From NCBI RefSeq assembly GCF_040219335.1, contig NZ_JAVJSQ010000005.1:310001-374000 (forward strand): a stretch of 64,000 bases of DNA. Direction: 5' to 3'. The stretch is from Gimesia sp. (GTDB lineage: Bacteria; Planctomycetota; Planctomycetia; Planctomycetales; Planctomycetaceae). Shown here piece by piece: positions 1 to 9,510 of the stretch. Under the pieces are notes generated by a model. It was not told the DNA's origin. It did no database searches and saw nothing but the letters and a program-made list of their open reading frames with translations. The position numbers and the translations under genes were made by a program. The stretch's first letter is position 1. The number at the start of each line of letters is the position of its first letter.

Positions 1-2868
1 GACCTGGGAGGAACACGGGCGATTGTCGCCGGCAAGGCCGATGAGAGCGAACTGATCCACCGCATCACTGCCAGCGATGAAAGCCTGTTGATGCCCCCGG
101 CTGAGCATGGCAAGCCTTTGAGCAAGGCTGAAATTGAACTGCTGCGGAAGTGGATCAATCAGGGGGCAGCCTACCAGCGGCACTGGTCCCTGACACCCTT
201 GGTAAAGCCTGCTGTGCCTGAGCTGAATGAGAAGCAGACTCTGCATCCGATTGACGCTTTCATCCAGCAACAACTCAAGGAAAATGGATTTGCTCCTTCA
301 CCGGAGGCGGAGCCGAGAACGCTGGTCCGCCGCCTGTCTTTTGATCTGACCGGACTGCCTCCCGATCCATCGGTAGTGGCAGCCTATACTGCGCATCCAG
401 ACGACGCAGCATACGAAAAACTGGTGGATGACTATCTGGATTCTCCCCATTATGGTGAGCGACTGGCACTCTACTGGCTGGATCTGGTGCGTTATGCGGA
501 TTCTCTGGGGTATCACGGCGATCAGGTCAGGAGTGTGTCCCCGTATCGAGATTATGTCATCAACGCGTTCAACAGCAATAAACCCTTCGATCAGTTTACG
601 ATTGAGCAACTGGCAGGTGATCTGCTGCCTGAAGCTACGCTCTGGCAGAAGGTGGCTTCGACGTATAACCGGTTGAATCGTGCTTCTGGAGAAGGGGGAG
701 TGCAACCTAAGGAATACCTGGCGAAATATTCTGCCGATCGAGTACGCACCACGGGCTCCGTCTGGCTTGGTTCCACGGTCGGGTGTGCGGAATGCCATGA
801 TCACAAATTTGATCCTTTTACGACGAAAGACTTTTATCGGTTCGCTGCTTTTTTTGCGGACATTAAAGAGCAGGGGATTGTGAGTGGTGCCCGACACATC
901 GAGCAGTTGCCGGTGCCGAATCCGGAACAGGCTCGCCTGTCAAAAGAATTAGAGGCTGCAATCAAACAGGCGGAACAGAATTATAATCGGGAAACCCTCG
1001 AATTAACCGCCGCCCGACAGGAGTGGGAACAACAGGTCCAGGCCGATTTCGAGCGCTGGACACTGCTTAAGCCTCAGGAAGTGCGCTCAACAGGAGACGC
1101 GAAACTAAAAGTGCTCGAAGATGGCTCGATTCTGGCCAGTGGCAAGAATCCGGATCAGGATGAATATGTGCTGGAAATCAGCGACAGCCCGGTTCCTGTC
1201 ACAGGCCCCGTAGCGCTGAAACTGGAGCTGTTGCCTGATCCTTCTCTTCCTCGCAAGGGGCCGGGACGTGCTGGGAATGGGAACCTGGTGGTCAACGCAG
1301 TGCAGTTGATGGTGGGGAAGCAGAAAGTCAAATGGGAGAAAGCCGTCGCTGCTCATTCACAAAATGGGCACACTCCTCAGAATGTCGCTGAGGAATCTGG
1401 GACCGGCTGGGCGATTCTACCGCAAATTGGAAAACGGAATCACCTGCTGCTGTCAGGGACGGTTGCCGATTCCAGTGAGAAACGACCGGGAGAAGGGACT
1501 CCTTCCTGTCAGATTCGCATTATTCAGCGGCATGGAAACGGGCATAACCTGGGGCGGTTTCGATTGTTTATTTCCTCTGATTCGAGTGTGATTCAATCAG
1601 GATTCGCATTGTCTGATGAAATCCAGAAAGTGTTGAAAGTCAAACCTGAAGCGCGTTCCGCTGAACAGCAAAAACAACTGGATACTGCGTTTCGAGAATC
1701 AACACCACTGTTAAAAGAGAGCCGTGAACAACTGGCTCGATTAAGACAGCAGCAGGCGCAGTTAAAGAATCAGATTGTCACGACGCTGGCGACAACAGCC
1801 ACGACGCCGCGTACCATGCGGGTCCTGCCACGCGGAAACTGGATGGATGATTCCGGCGAAATTGTGGATCCCGGTGTGCCTCACTTTTTGTCACAGCTTG
1901 ATTTGCCGGAGAAGCAGCGGGCGACCCGCCTGGATCTGGCACGATGGATGACATCGCGCAAGAATCCGCTAGTAGCACGCACCTTTGTGAATCGACTGTG
2001 GATGCTCCTGTTCGGACAGGGACTGGCTCGTACGGTTGATGATCTGGGTTCACAGGGAGAGATGCCGACACATCCTGAACTGCTCGACTGGCTTGCCTGT
2101 GAATTTATTGACAGTGGCTGGGATGTTAAGCACATGGTACGGCTGATCGTGACTTCGCATACCTATCGTCAGTCTTCTTCCTGGGCAGACGCATTACGGG
2201 AGCGTGATCCGTATAATCGCATGTATGCACGTCAGTCGCGCTGGCGATTGGAAGCGGAAATGATTCGCGATAATGCCCTGCAGGTCAGTGGACTTCTAAA
2301 TCTGCAAATCGGAGGCGAGAGTGCCAAACCTTATCAGCCAGCCGGCTATTGGGCACAATTGAATTTTCCCAAGCGGACCTACCAGGCAGACAAGGGAGAC
2401 CAGCAATATCGTCGGGGGTTATACACGCACTGGCAACGCACGTTTCTGCATCCCAGTTTACTTGCATTCGATGCGCCAGCACGTGAAGAATGTACGGCGC
2501 AGCGTTCCCGATCCAATACGCCACTGCAGTCGCTGGTATTATTAAATGACCCGACTTTTGTGGAAGCGGCCCGGGTACTGGCGACGCGCGTGATTCAGAA
2601 ATACCCGGAGAAACAGTTTGACTCACAGTTGAAGTGGCTGATGCAACAGGCGTTGACGAGGGAACCACGGCAGGTCGAAATCAAGCTGTTGAAGAATCTG
2701 TATGAGGAAGATCTGCAGGCATATCGTCAGTCCTCAAAAGCGGCAGAAGAGATTCTGTCTGTCGGTTTAAATCCTGCGCCTGAGAAAATCGATCAGGCGG
2801 AACTGGCTGCCTGGACGAGTGTGTCACGCGCTGTTTTGAATCTGCATGAATTAATCACACGTTATTAA
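1..2868 (+). CDS. DUF1549/DUF1553 (PSCyt1-PSCyt2-PSD1) protein, 5' partial
   Basis: The reading frame is open from base 1, so the true start lies upstream and about 955 residues are visible. The first ~50 residues are the end of a planctomycete cytochrome-c-like PSCyt1 domain (MPPAEHGKPLS followed by the LLRKWINQGA helix). DUF1549 follows, with a canonical haem-type CAECHDH motif at visible residues 262-268. A charged, coiled-coil-like linker comes next, and then DUF1553, recognisable by NPLVARTFVNRLW and by the SNTPLQSL segment near the C-terminus. These proteins are abundant in planctomycetes, are probably exported, and have no firmly assigned reaction; a role in handling polymeric substrates has been proposed. 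The DUF1501 gene starts 15 bases downstream, the usual partner arrangement, so the two are probably cotranscribed. The family call is secure; the function is not known. Confidence 0.93.
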   Translation, partial: DLGGTRAIVAGKADESELIHRITASDESLLMPPAEHGKPLSKAEIELLRKWINQGAAYQRHWSLTPLVKPAVPELNEKQTLHPIDAFIQQQLKENGFAPSPEAEPRTLVRRLSFDLTGLPPDPSVVAAYTAHPDDAAYEKLVDDYLDSPHYGERLALYWLDLVRYADSLGYHGDQVRSVSPYRDYVINAFNSNKPFDQFTIEQLAGDLLPEATLWQKVASTYNRLNRASGEGGVQPKEYLAKYSADRVRTTGSVWLGSTVGCAECHDHKFDPFTTKDFYRFAAFFADIKEQGIVSGARHIEQLPVPNPEQARLSKELEAAIKQAEQNYNRETLELTAARQEWEQQVQADFERWTLLKPQEVRSTGDAKLKVLEDGSILASGKNPDQDEYVLEISDSPVPVTGPVALKLELLPDPSLPRKGPGRAGNGNLVVNAVQLMVGKQKVKWEKAVAAHSQNGHTPQNVAEESGTGWAILPQIGKRNHLLLSGTVADSSEKRPGEGTPSCQIRIIQRHGNGHNLGRFRLFISSDSSVIQSGFALSDEIQKVLKVKPEARSAEQQKQLDTAFRESTPLLKESREQLARLRQQQAQLKNQIVTTLATTATTPRTMRVLPRGNWMDDSGEIVDPGVPHFLSQLDLPEKQRATRLDLARWMTSRKNPLVARTFVNRLWMLLFGQGLARTVDDLGSQGEMPTHPELLDWLACEFIDSGWDVKHMVRLIVTSHTYRQSSSWADALRERDPYNRMYARQSRWRLEAEMIRDNALQVSGLLNLQIGGESAKPYQPAGYWAQLNFPKRTYQADKGDQQYRRGLYTHWQRTFLHPSLLAFDAPAREECTAQRSRSNTPLQSLVLLNDPTFVEAARVLATRVIQKYPEKQFDSQLKWLMQQALTREPRQVEIKLLKNLYEEDLQAYRQSSKAAEEILSVGLNPAPEKIDQAELAAWTSVSRAVLNLHELITRY

Positions 2869-2883
2869 ACTGAGGAATTCTCC

Positions 2884-4290
2884 ATGTCAAATCTGGATGT
2901 TACACGACGGAGTTTTCTGCGTCAGTCTGCGCTCGGAATCGGGCCGGCGGCTTTATTGTCGTTGTTATCACAGGATGCCCAGTCCAGTGATCTGGGGCAG
3001 GGGGTGATCGGGAAACCGCATTTCCCACCGCGGATCAAACGAGTTATTCATCTCTGTATGGCGGGAGGACCGTCTCATCTGGAAACATTTGATGACAAGC
3101 CGACGTTGCGCGAGATGCACGGCAAACCGATGCCGGAATCCCTGACGAAGGGGCAGCAGGTTGCACAGTTGCAGGGACGCGAACTCAAATGCTTTGCTCC
3201 GCAATTCGAATTTAAAAATTTTGGCGAAAGTGGCCAGCGGGTCTGTAGTCAGTTCCCCCAGATTGGATCTGTGGCGGACGACCTGTGTATTATCCGGTCG
3301 ATGTATACGGACCAGATTAACCATGATCCCGCCCATACGCTGTTCAATACCGGTTCCTCGCAGGCAGGACGCCCCAGTATGGGGTCGTGGCTTCTGTATG
3401 GCCTGGGACAGGAATGTGATGATCTGCCCGGTTATGTTGTGTTGACCAGTGTCGGGAAGGGGGGACAGGCACAGCCGATTGCTGCCCGGCAATGGCACAG
3501 CGGGTTTCTCCCCTCACGCTTCCAAGGCGTTCAGTTTCAGTCGACGGGGGCATCGGTACTTTACCTGAACCGACCTGATGGCGTGTCGATGCAGCAGCAG
3601 AAGCGACTCGTGCAGACGGTCAACCAGTTGAATCACAGCTTTGATGATCTGGTGCAAGATTCGGAAATCGCCACCCGGATCGGGCAGTACGAAATGGCAT
3701 TTCGAATGCAGACCAGTGTGCCGGGATTGATGGATCTGGGGAGTGAAACCAAAGAGACCTTAACAGCCTACGGGACTGAAGGGGGCGATGGAACCTATGC
3801 TTCCAACTGTCTGCTTGCAAGGCGACTGCTTGAACGTGGTGTGCGTTTTGTGCAGTTATATCACCGAGCATGGGACCATCATGGCGGGATCAAACGTTCG
3901 ATCGAGATTACGGCGAAAGAAGTCGACCAGGCGACCGCAGCTCTGATTCGCGATCTGAAACAACGCGGCCTTTACGATGATACACTGATTGTCTGGGGCG
4001 GTGAATTCGGCAGAACCCCGATGGCCCAGGGATCCGGGCGAGATCACCACATCAAGGGGTTTTCTCTGGTACTGGGCGGGGGAGCCATTCAGGGCGGTAA
4101 AAGCCATGGCACGACAGATGAATTCGGATATGCGGCGGCTGAAAATCCCGTCCATGTCCGTGATTTTCATGCGACCTTACTCCACCTGTTCGGCATCGAC
4201 CACCGTCGGTTCAGTTACCGTTTTCAAGGACTGGATTTCCGTCTGACCGGTGTGGAAGAGGCGCATGTGATCAAGGACATCATTGCCTGA
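2884..4290 (+). CDS. DUF1501 family protein, Tat-exported
   Basis: This 468-residue protein starts with TRRSFLRQSALGIGPAALL, a twin-arginine signal (RRSFLR plus a hydrophobic stretch), so export in folded form is likely. The body has DUF1501 hallmarks: HLCMAGGPSHLETFD near residue 55, a DHHGG motif in the middle, and GGEFGRTPMAQGSGRDHH in the C-terminal third. The family has an alkaline-phosphatase/sulfatase-like fold with probable metal ligands among these Asp and His residues; its reaction is not established. A good ribosome site (TGAGGA) precedes the ATG. It lies directly behind the DUF1549/DUF1553 gene, the standard planctomycete pairing. Confidence 0.93.
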   Translation: MSNLDVTRRSFLRQSALGIGPAALLSLLSQDAQSSDLGQGVIGKPHFPPRIKRVIHLCMAGGPSHLETFDDKPTLREMHGKPMPESLTKGQQVAQLQGRELKCFAPQFEFKNFGESGQRVCSQFPQIGSVADDLCIIRSMYTDQINHDPAHTLFNTGSSQAGRPSMGSWLLYGLGQECDDLPGYVVLTSVGKGGQAQPIAARQWHSGFLPSRFQGVQFQSTGASVLYLNRPDGVSMQQQKRLVQTVNQLNHSFDDLVQDSEIATRIGQYEMAFRMQTSVPGLMDLGSETKETLTAYGTEGGDGTYASNCLLARRLLERGVRFVQLYHRAWDHHGGIKRSIEITAKEVDQATAALIRDLKQRGLYDDTLIVWGGEFGRTPMAQGSGRDHHIKGFSLVLGGGAIQGGKSHGTTDEFGYAAAENPVHVRDFHATLLHLFGIDHRRFSYRFQGLDFRLTGVEEAHVIKDIIA

Positions 4291-4326
4291 GGCATGAGGC
4301 TTCCTGAAAATGTTCGCTGGATAGGT

Positions 4327-5100
4327 TCAGGGTAACATGCAGCGTCCGCCGCTGATGACAACGGTCTGGCCGGTGGTAAAGCTGCTTTCTTCAGAGAGCA
4401 GAAAAGAGACCATCGAGGCGACCTCCGAGGCCTTACCCATGCGTGGGATAGGGGTGGCCTGAATGATTTTGTCGAGATCATCCTGATTGACACCAGAGAG
4501 GATTTCAGTGTCAATCAGTCCTGGGGCGATGGCATTGACGCGAATGTTTTCGCCTGCCCAGGCGACGGCAGTGCTCTGGGTGAAGGAGACGACGCCTGCT
4601 TTACTGACTGCATACGCGATTGACATGGGGCGCGGCATCAGTCCGGAGAGGGAACTCATGTTGACGATCCGTCCGAATTTCCGTTGCAGCATGCCCTCCC
4701 TGACGCGCCAGGTGACCAGAAATGTTCCTGTCAGGTTTACTTCCAGCATCTGCCGCCATGCCTCTTCGGTTAACTCAGTATGCGGCTCGTAACTGAAGAT
4801 GCCGGAGTTATTGACCAGCAGTTCCACCTGCCCCCATTCGGCTTCGATCTCGCTGACCATTTTATCGACCTGTTCGCTCGAAGAGACGTCGGCCTGCACG
4901 AGCATGCCGGTTCCACCAACGGTCCGAATCTGCTGCAGTGTCTCTTCTGCGTCCTCCTTTCCCTGGCGATAGTTAATGGCGACGCGGGCTCCTTCTTCCG
5001 CCAGACGCAGGCAACAGGCCCGCCCGATTCCCCGTGAGCCGCCTGTGACCAGGGCGATACGATTCTCAAATCTTTGCGGGTGGGTGGTGGACGCTGACAT
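4327..5100 (-). CDS. SDR family NAD(P)-dependent oxidoreductase, FabG-like
   Basis: The 257-residue length is typical of classical short-chain dehydrogenases. The Rossmann cofactor motif TGGSRGIG is at residues 19-26, NNSG at 97-100, and the catalytic triad is Ser150, Tyr163 and Lys167 (YAVSK). The C-terminal SGG-containing segment is also usual for the class. The enzyme should reduce a carbonyl or oxidise an alcohol using NAD(P)H. FabG (3-oxoacyl-ACP reductase) is the closest look, but no acyl-carrier or fatty-acid genes are nearby, so the substrate stays open. AGAGGT sits upstream of the ATG. It converges on the DUF1501 gene and lies behind the phosphodiesterase gene on the same strand. Confidence 0.92.
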   Translation of the reverse strand: MSASTTHPQRFENRIALVTGGSRGIGRACCLRLAEEGARVAINYRQGKEDAEETLQQIRTVGGTGMLVQADVSSSEQVDKMVSEIEAEWGQVELLVNNSGIFSYEPHTELTEEAWRQMLEVNLTGTFLVTWRVREGMLQRKFGRIVNMSSLSGLMPRPMSIAYAVSKAGVVSFTQSTAVAWAGENIRVNAIAPGLIDTEILSGVNQDDLDKIIQATPIPRMGKASEVASMVSFLLSEESSFTTGQTVVISGGRCMLP

Positions 5101-5166
5101 GGTTACCTCTGGACTGATTGACTGTGATTTAAGGATAGAAGAAGCCCTGGAGATTGAGTGGGGAAC

Positions 5167-6543
5167 TCAATCGTCCAGCAGCGCAGGCATCAATGGCTTT
5201 CCCTGAGCCGTAGGCAGTTCGACACCCAACAGGCGAGCCATTGTAGGGGCGACATCCAGGCTCTGAATTTTGCCCAGGTTGGTTCCGGGTTTAATGCCAT
5301 ATCCGGAGATAACCAGTGTAGCCAGCATGTCTGGCTGGTCCGGGAGATACCCGTGTGTTCCGCCTGGTGTTTTCCGGGGGACAACGGGTTCATCGCCGGA
5401 ATCACTGTTGGTGAATGAGTAACCGGACTTTGCCGCCAGCCACAGATCGGGCGCGTGCGGGTCTTCAGCGGGGGTCGGCTGACCCAGTTTTGTGTACTCC
5501 TCTTTACCCAGTACAGCCTGGATCCCTTCCAGCTTAGCCAGTTTCTTGCGAAGTTTTTCGATTGTCTGTTCGCGATGATTGTCATCCAGAACATAGACCA
5601 TACAGCCGCCGCCCTGAGACAGACAGTAAGCCTGCTTTTTATCTTTAGTAATCAGACCTTCCTGTTTGAGGAGCACATTCGGGCGGATGTCTTTCGAGAT
5701 CGGGAAGAACCCGTGATCGCTGGCCACAACGAGTGTCGTTTTATCTGCGTGTGGGGAAAGTTTGATGGCTTCGACAATATCACGCAGGCGATCATCGGCG
5801 TAGCTCACGGACCAGTAGGCTTCCGTGCTGCGGGGACCATGCTTGTGCTCCACATGGTCAACTTCAACCAGGTGAATGACCAGCAGATTGGGCGGATGTT
5901 TCTGGAACAGATGGCGAGCCATCCGGGTATAGAGCCAGTCGCGTTTGACACCTCCACCGCTTTCACCAGTCCAGGCACCATGTTCGTCAACAGGGAGACC
6001 GTCCTGACGCAGTTCTTCCAGCCAGATCTGGGTGCCGTACTTAGGCCAGGCTTCTTTGCCAAACATGTCGGGTACGGTCCAGTCCAGCGTCCGGGCATTG
6101 CGGGACGCTGGCCAGATGATGCCGGCGGTGACCAGACCAGCCCGATGGGCTACGTCGTAGATGGTCGGAACTTTGACAATCTGATCTTTGTCGAACAATG
6201 GATCTGGAATGAAGGGGACGGGAGTTGCACTTTTCCGATCGAGGTAATTGTTGCCGATGACACCGTGTTTCGCTGGTGTCGCACCAGTGACCAGGGTCGT
6301 ATGGTTAGGCCAGGTGACAGTGGGAAAGGAGCAGACCATACCCTGAGCACGAGCTCCATCTCGAGCGAGCTTGCGTAAAGTCGGCATGTCTGCTTTGGGA
6401 TCGTCCAGGTAGAAATTTGCCAGGCCATCCACACTGACCAGGACCACACAGCGATCCGAATGCGGTTCCGCAGCAGCACAGGTTTGTGGCAGATAAGACA
6501 GTATCGTGCCAGTCAGAATGAAAGCGAAAAGCATCACGCGCAT
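5167..6543 (-). CDS. Alkaline phosphatase superfamily protein, NPP-type phosphodiesterase
   Basis: This 458-residue protein has a signal peptide (hydrophobic residues 3-24, ending near AAAEP) and the features of nucleotide pyrophosphatase/phosphodiesterases. The first metal-binding Asp is in VLVSVDGL. The Thr nucleophile is in PTVTWPNHTTLVTG. The remaining metal ligands lie in DHVEHKHGP, ASDHGFF and GGTHGYLP. NPP-type enzymes cleave phosphodiester or phosphonate bonds in the periplasm or at the surface; the substrate cannot be read from sequence. GGAG precedes the ATG. The gene diverges from the PPC-domain gene across a 391-bp intergenic region. Confidence 0.92.
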   Translation of the reverse strand: MRVMLFAFILTGTILSYLPQTCAAAEPHSDRCVVLVSVDGLANFYLDDPKADMPTLRKLARDGARAQGMVCSFPTVTWPNHTTLVTGATPAKHGVIGNNYLDRKSATPVPFIPDPLFDKDQIVKVPTIYDVAHRAGLVTAGIIWPASRNARTLDWTVPDMFGKEAWPKYGTQIWLEELRQDGLPVDEHGAWTGESGGGVKRDWLYTRMARHLFQKHPPNLLVIHLVEVDHVEHKHGPRSTEAYWSVSYADDRLRDIVEAIKLSPHADKTTLVVASDHGFFPISKDIRPNVLLKQEGLITKDKKQAYCLSQGGGCMVYVLDDNHREQTIEKLRKKLAKLEGIQAVLGKEEYTKLGQPTPAEDPHAPDLWLAAKSGYSFTNSDSGDEPVVPRKTPGGTHGYLPDQPDMLATLVISGYGIKPGTNLGKIQSLDVAPTMARLLGVELPTAQGKPLMPALLDD

Positions 6544-6934
6544 GATGAGGACTCCAGTTCGAATAATGAAAATGCCCGGCTTTTCAGGATGGAAAGAAAA
6601 CAGCCAGGCGGAGGCAGGTTTCTATTTATTGTGCTCTCCACATCACGGCAATGCAACCGTATTGGTGTTAAACGGAGTAGTGATCTAGCTGGGGCTCTAC
6701 ATCACGTTGAGTCTGCCATCTCAGATTGAACATTTGCAACGGCATTGTTCGATAATGACCCGCTTGAACTGGATCACCACCTTGACTAAGCATAGTACTG
6801 TCGCATAAACTAACGTTTATGGAATGTTTGTTCCAGAGATAGAAAACTTGCGCCAGTTAGGCTGAAACCAATTCTTTCATATCTCAGCGGCGGATATGTG
6901 AAGATGCTTCAGAAATCTAAGGGAAGAGCGTGCT
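6544..6934. other. Divergent intergenic region
   Basis: This 391-bp stretch separates the minus-strand phosphodiesterase from the plus-strand PPC-domain gene. No convincing gene is present. It contains one good plus-strand promoter candidate, listed separately, and must also hold the minus-strand promoter, which I could not place. Confidence 0.6.
6782..6811 (+). promoter_or_regulatory. Sigma-70-type promoter candidate for the PPC-domain gene
   Basis: TTGACT (6782-6787) and TAAACT (6806-6811) are separated by 18 bp. They lie about 125 bp ahead of the GTG start of the PPC/DUF1549/DUF1501 module, giving a moderately long leader. Confidence 0.45.
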
Positions 6935-9493
6935 GTGAAACGACCGGGTCGAGTCAGTCTGTTTGCGCTCTTGTTCCTGCTTCAGGTGCTGGCATCATCT
7001 GCTTTGACCGCAGCCACTTCTCCCGTTTTGAATTCCGTTTTTCCTTGTGGAGGACAACAGGGGAGTAGCCTGGAACTCAAGGTTGCTGGCATGGGGCTGG
7101 ATGATGTAACCCGCCTGATCTGCAGTCATCCCGAGATCGCTGCTGAGAAAATCGGTAAGGATCAGTTTCGAGTTTCGATCCCTGCCAGTGTTCCTGTTGG
7201 CACATATGATCTGCGCGTTCTCTGTCGCAACGGTTTGAGTTCCCCCCGGTCATTTGTGGTGGGGAATCGGTCTGAAGTACTCGAAACTGAGCCGAATGAA
7301 ATGCTGAAATCAGCACAGGACGTTTCAATGGATGTCTCGATCAATGGCTGTGTCAGCCAAAAAGGGGACTTGGATGTCTATCGATTTCAGGCCAGTCAGG
7401 GACAACGGGTCGTCCTTGAGTGCCGGGCAGAACGCATCGATTCAAGCCTGCGTCCCATTCTGGAAGTCTTCGATTCCCGGGGGCGCCGCCTGGCGGTCAA
7501 TCGTGGGTTCTTTGGCAATGATCCTTTGATTTCGTTCCGAGTTCCTGCGGACGGAAGTTATGCAGTCAAAGTCTTTGATCTGATTTATTCCGGCAGCCCA
7601 AATCATTTTTATCGACTGGATATCGATACCGGGCCCCGCATGCTGTTTACCGTTCCTGCCGTCGTGCAATCTGGGGTGACCGCTCAGGTTTCAATCTACG
7701 GCTGGAATCTTAATCGGTTGAAAAGTAGTCCTGAGCAGCAACTCGCACAGGACGCAGTTGTGGAAGCAGCACGGCGGTCGCTTGAACTGGGAGAGGACAG
7801 CAGCAATGTTCAGCCACTGTTAAATCATAGTAGCCCCACCGTGGGAAATGCTCTCGAGCGGCTGGACTTGACGATCAAAGCGCCGGCAGACAGCGATTCT
7901 ATGCTTGTTCCTTTGCGCAGGGCGAGCGAACAGACTGATCTGGAATGCTTTGCGCTTCAGTTAGAAAAAAGTCACGCACCACTGTCAATCAGTCTGACTG
8001 ATTTACCGGTCGTGCTGGAGCAGGAAGAACATCAGACATCGCAGACGGCTCAACAGCTTGCTTATCCCACAGAAGTCAGCGGTCAGTTGATAGCCGGCGA
8101 CGAACAGGATTGGTACGCCTTTCAGGCCCGGCGGGGGGAAGTACTCTGGTTCGCGGCCTGGGGACAGCGGATCAATTCTCCCGTGGATCTTGATATCAGC
8201 CTGCTGGATGGAGCGGGGCAGAAGGTCCTGGCACGATTTACGGATCACATCAGTAACAGCGGGAGCAGGCAGTTTTCTCTGAGTCATCTCGACCCCGTCG
8301 GTAAATGGGTGGTGCCGGAAGATGGACGCTATCTGATCATGGTCCGCAATCTGCGCGGTGGTCTGGATGATGACCCGCGTCGTGTGTACCGCTTCAGTCT
8401 CAGACGACAGGAACCGGAGTTTCACCTGGCGGTCGTCCCGCACTATCAAAAGCAGGCCTCGCTTAATATTGAGCGTGGAGGACGCGCGTTACTGGATGTG
8501 TATGCCATCAGAAAACGGGGGATGACAGATTCCATACGAGTAAGTGCTGTTAATCTTCCCCCGGGAATTGAGTGTCCCGATGTCTGGCTGGGGCCCCATA
8601 CAGAGCGGGCACTGCTGACCGTCAGCGCTTCCGAGTCCGCACCTGCTTTTGTTGAAAATCTGCAGCTGAAAGTCAGTTCTGCACAGGGCGCGGGCGGGAG
8701 AATCAGCGGTGGAACTCTGGTCAGAACGGATTTACCGAACGCCACAAGTCGATTGACGACAGGCATTCCCCTGGCTGTGACCGACACAGCGCCGGTTAAG
8801 ATTACTGCCAGCCCCCAGTTGACCCGTAAGCATGATCTGTTTGGTGAGATGAAACTGCGGCATGCTCCCGGTTCGGTACTGGATGTGGCGGTCCAGGTTG
8901 ACCGGCGTGATCTGAGTGATCAGGCGGAGGTGAAGCTGCAGGGAGTGCGGCTCCAGCAAATGATTCAAAATCAGAGTGCCGTGATTCCTGCGGGAGTGAA
9001 TAAGGGTTATCTCAGTTTTTACCTGCCACCTTATTTTCCAGAAGGGCGCCACACGCTGACGATTCAGGCAGAGACGGAGGTGACGAACCCCAATACGAAA
9101 AAGAAGACGTCTGTCATGCTGTTCAGCAATCCTGTCAGTTTCGTGATAAAACCGGCTGCGTTTGTGGTTGCCGTGGATACAGACGCTCCCAGGAAGATCC
9201 GCCGCGGTGAAACGATTCAGGTGAAATATTCGGCCCGGCGGATTAATGGTTTCATCAGTAAAATTCATACCGAAGTGGAAGCCCCTGCGGTCAAGGTAGA
9301 CGGGCTGCGCGTGCGGGGCGTGACGTTTGTCGGACAGACCGAAGAGGGGACTCTGCAGATCATTGCCAATGAGGATGCTCCTTTAGGGAAACAGCCTTTC
9401 ATACGTCTGTCTGCGGTCGGTGTTGTGGAAGATCAAGCGGTCTTTCATGGAAGCTGTTTCCTGAATCTGGAAATCACCAATTCAACTGAGTAA
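6935..9493 (+). CDS. PPC-domain (pre-peptidase C-terminal) secreted protein
   Basis: The 852-residue protein starts at GTG (GGAAGAG upstream) with a signal peptide ending near LTAATSP. An Ig/IPT-like module follows (residues ~28-110, SVFPCGGQQGSSLELKVAG). Two bacterial pre-peptidase C-terminal modules come next, one at ~115-215 (DLDVYRFQASQGQRVVLE) and one at ~370-490 (DEQDWYAFQARRGEVLWFAA), and then several beta-rich, probably Ig-like modules. No catalytic motif is visible, so a binding or structural role is likely. The next gene starts 17 bases after its stop. A PPC protein, DUF1549/1553 and DUF1501 set is a recurrent planctomycete arrangement, so these three probably act in one exported assembly. 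Confidence 0.87.
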   Translation: MKRPGRVSLFALLFLLQVLASSALTAATSPVLNSVFPCGGQQGSSLELKVAGMGLDDVTRLICSHPEIAAEKIGKDQFRVSIPASVPVGTYDLRVLCRNGLSSPRSFVVGNRSEVLETEPNEMLKSAQDVSMDVSINGCVSQKGDLDVYRFQASQGQRVVLECRAERIDSSLRPILEVFDSRGRRLAVNRGFFGNDPLISFRVPADGSYAVKVFDLIYSGSPNHFYRLDIDTGPRMLFTVPAVVQSGVTAQVSIYGWNLNRLKSSPEQQLAQDAVVEAARRSLELGEDSSNVQPLLNHSSPTVGNALERLDLTIKAPADSDSMLVPLRRASEQTDLECFALQLEKSHAPLSISLTDLPVVLEQEEHQTSQTAQQLAYPTEVSGQLIAGDEQDWYAFQARRGEVLWFAAWGQRINSPVDLDISLLDGAGQKVLARFTDHISNSGSRQFSLSHLDPVGKWVVPEDGRYLIMVRNLRGGLDDDPRRVYRFSLRRQEPEFHLAVVPHYQKQASLNIERGGRALLDVYAIRKRGMTDSIRVSAVNLPPGIECPDVWLGPHTERALLTVSASESAPAFVENLQLKVSSAQGAGGRISGGTLVRTDLPNATSRLTTGIPLAVTDTAPVKITASPQLTRKHDLFGEMKLRHAPGSVLDVAVQVDRRDLSDQAEVKLQGVRLQQMIQNQSAVIPAGVNKGYLSFYLPPYFPEGRHTLTIQAETEVTNPNTKKKTSVMLFSNPVSFVIKPAAFVVAVDTDAPRKIRRGETIQVKYSARRINGFISKIHTEVEAPAVKVDGLRVRGVTFVGQTEEGTLQIIANEDAPLGKQPFIRLSAVGVVEDQAVFHGSCFLNLEITNSTE

Positions 9494-9510
9494 GAGCGAA
9501 GTGAGATTTC

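Noticed and set aside
5455-6378. A 307-codon plus-strand frame
   Set aside because: It lies opposite the phosphodiesterase gene, which has all metal-binding motifs; the shadow shows none.
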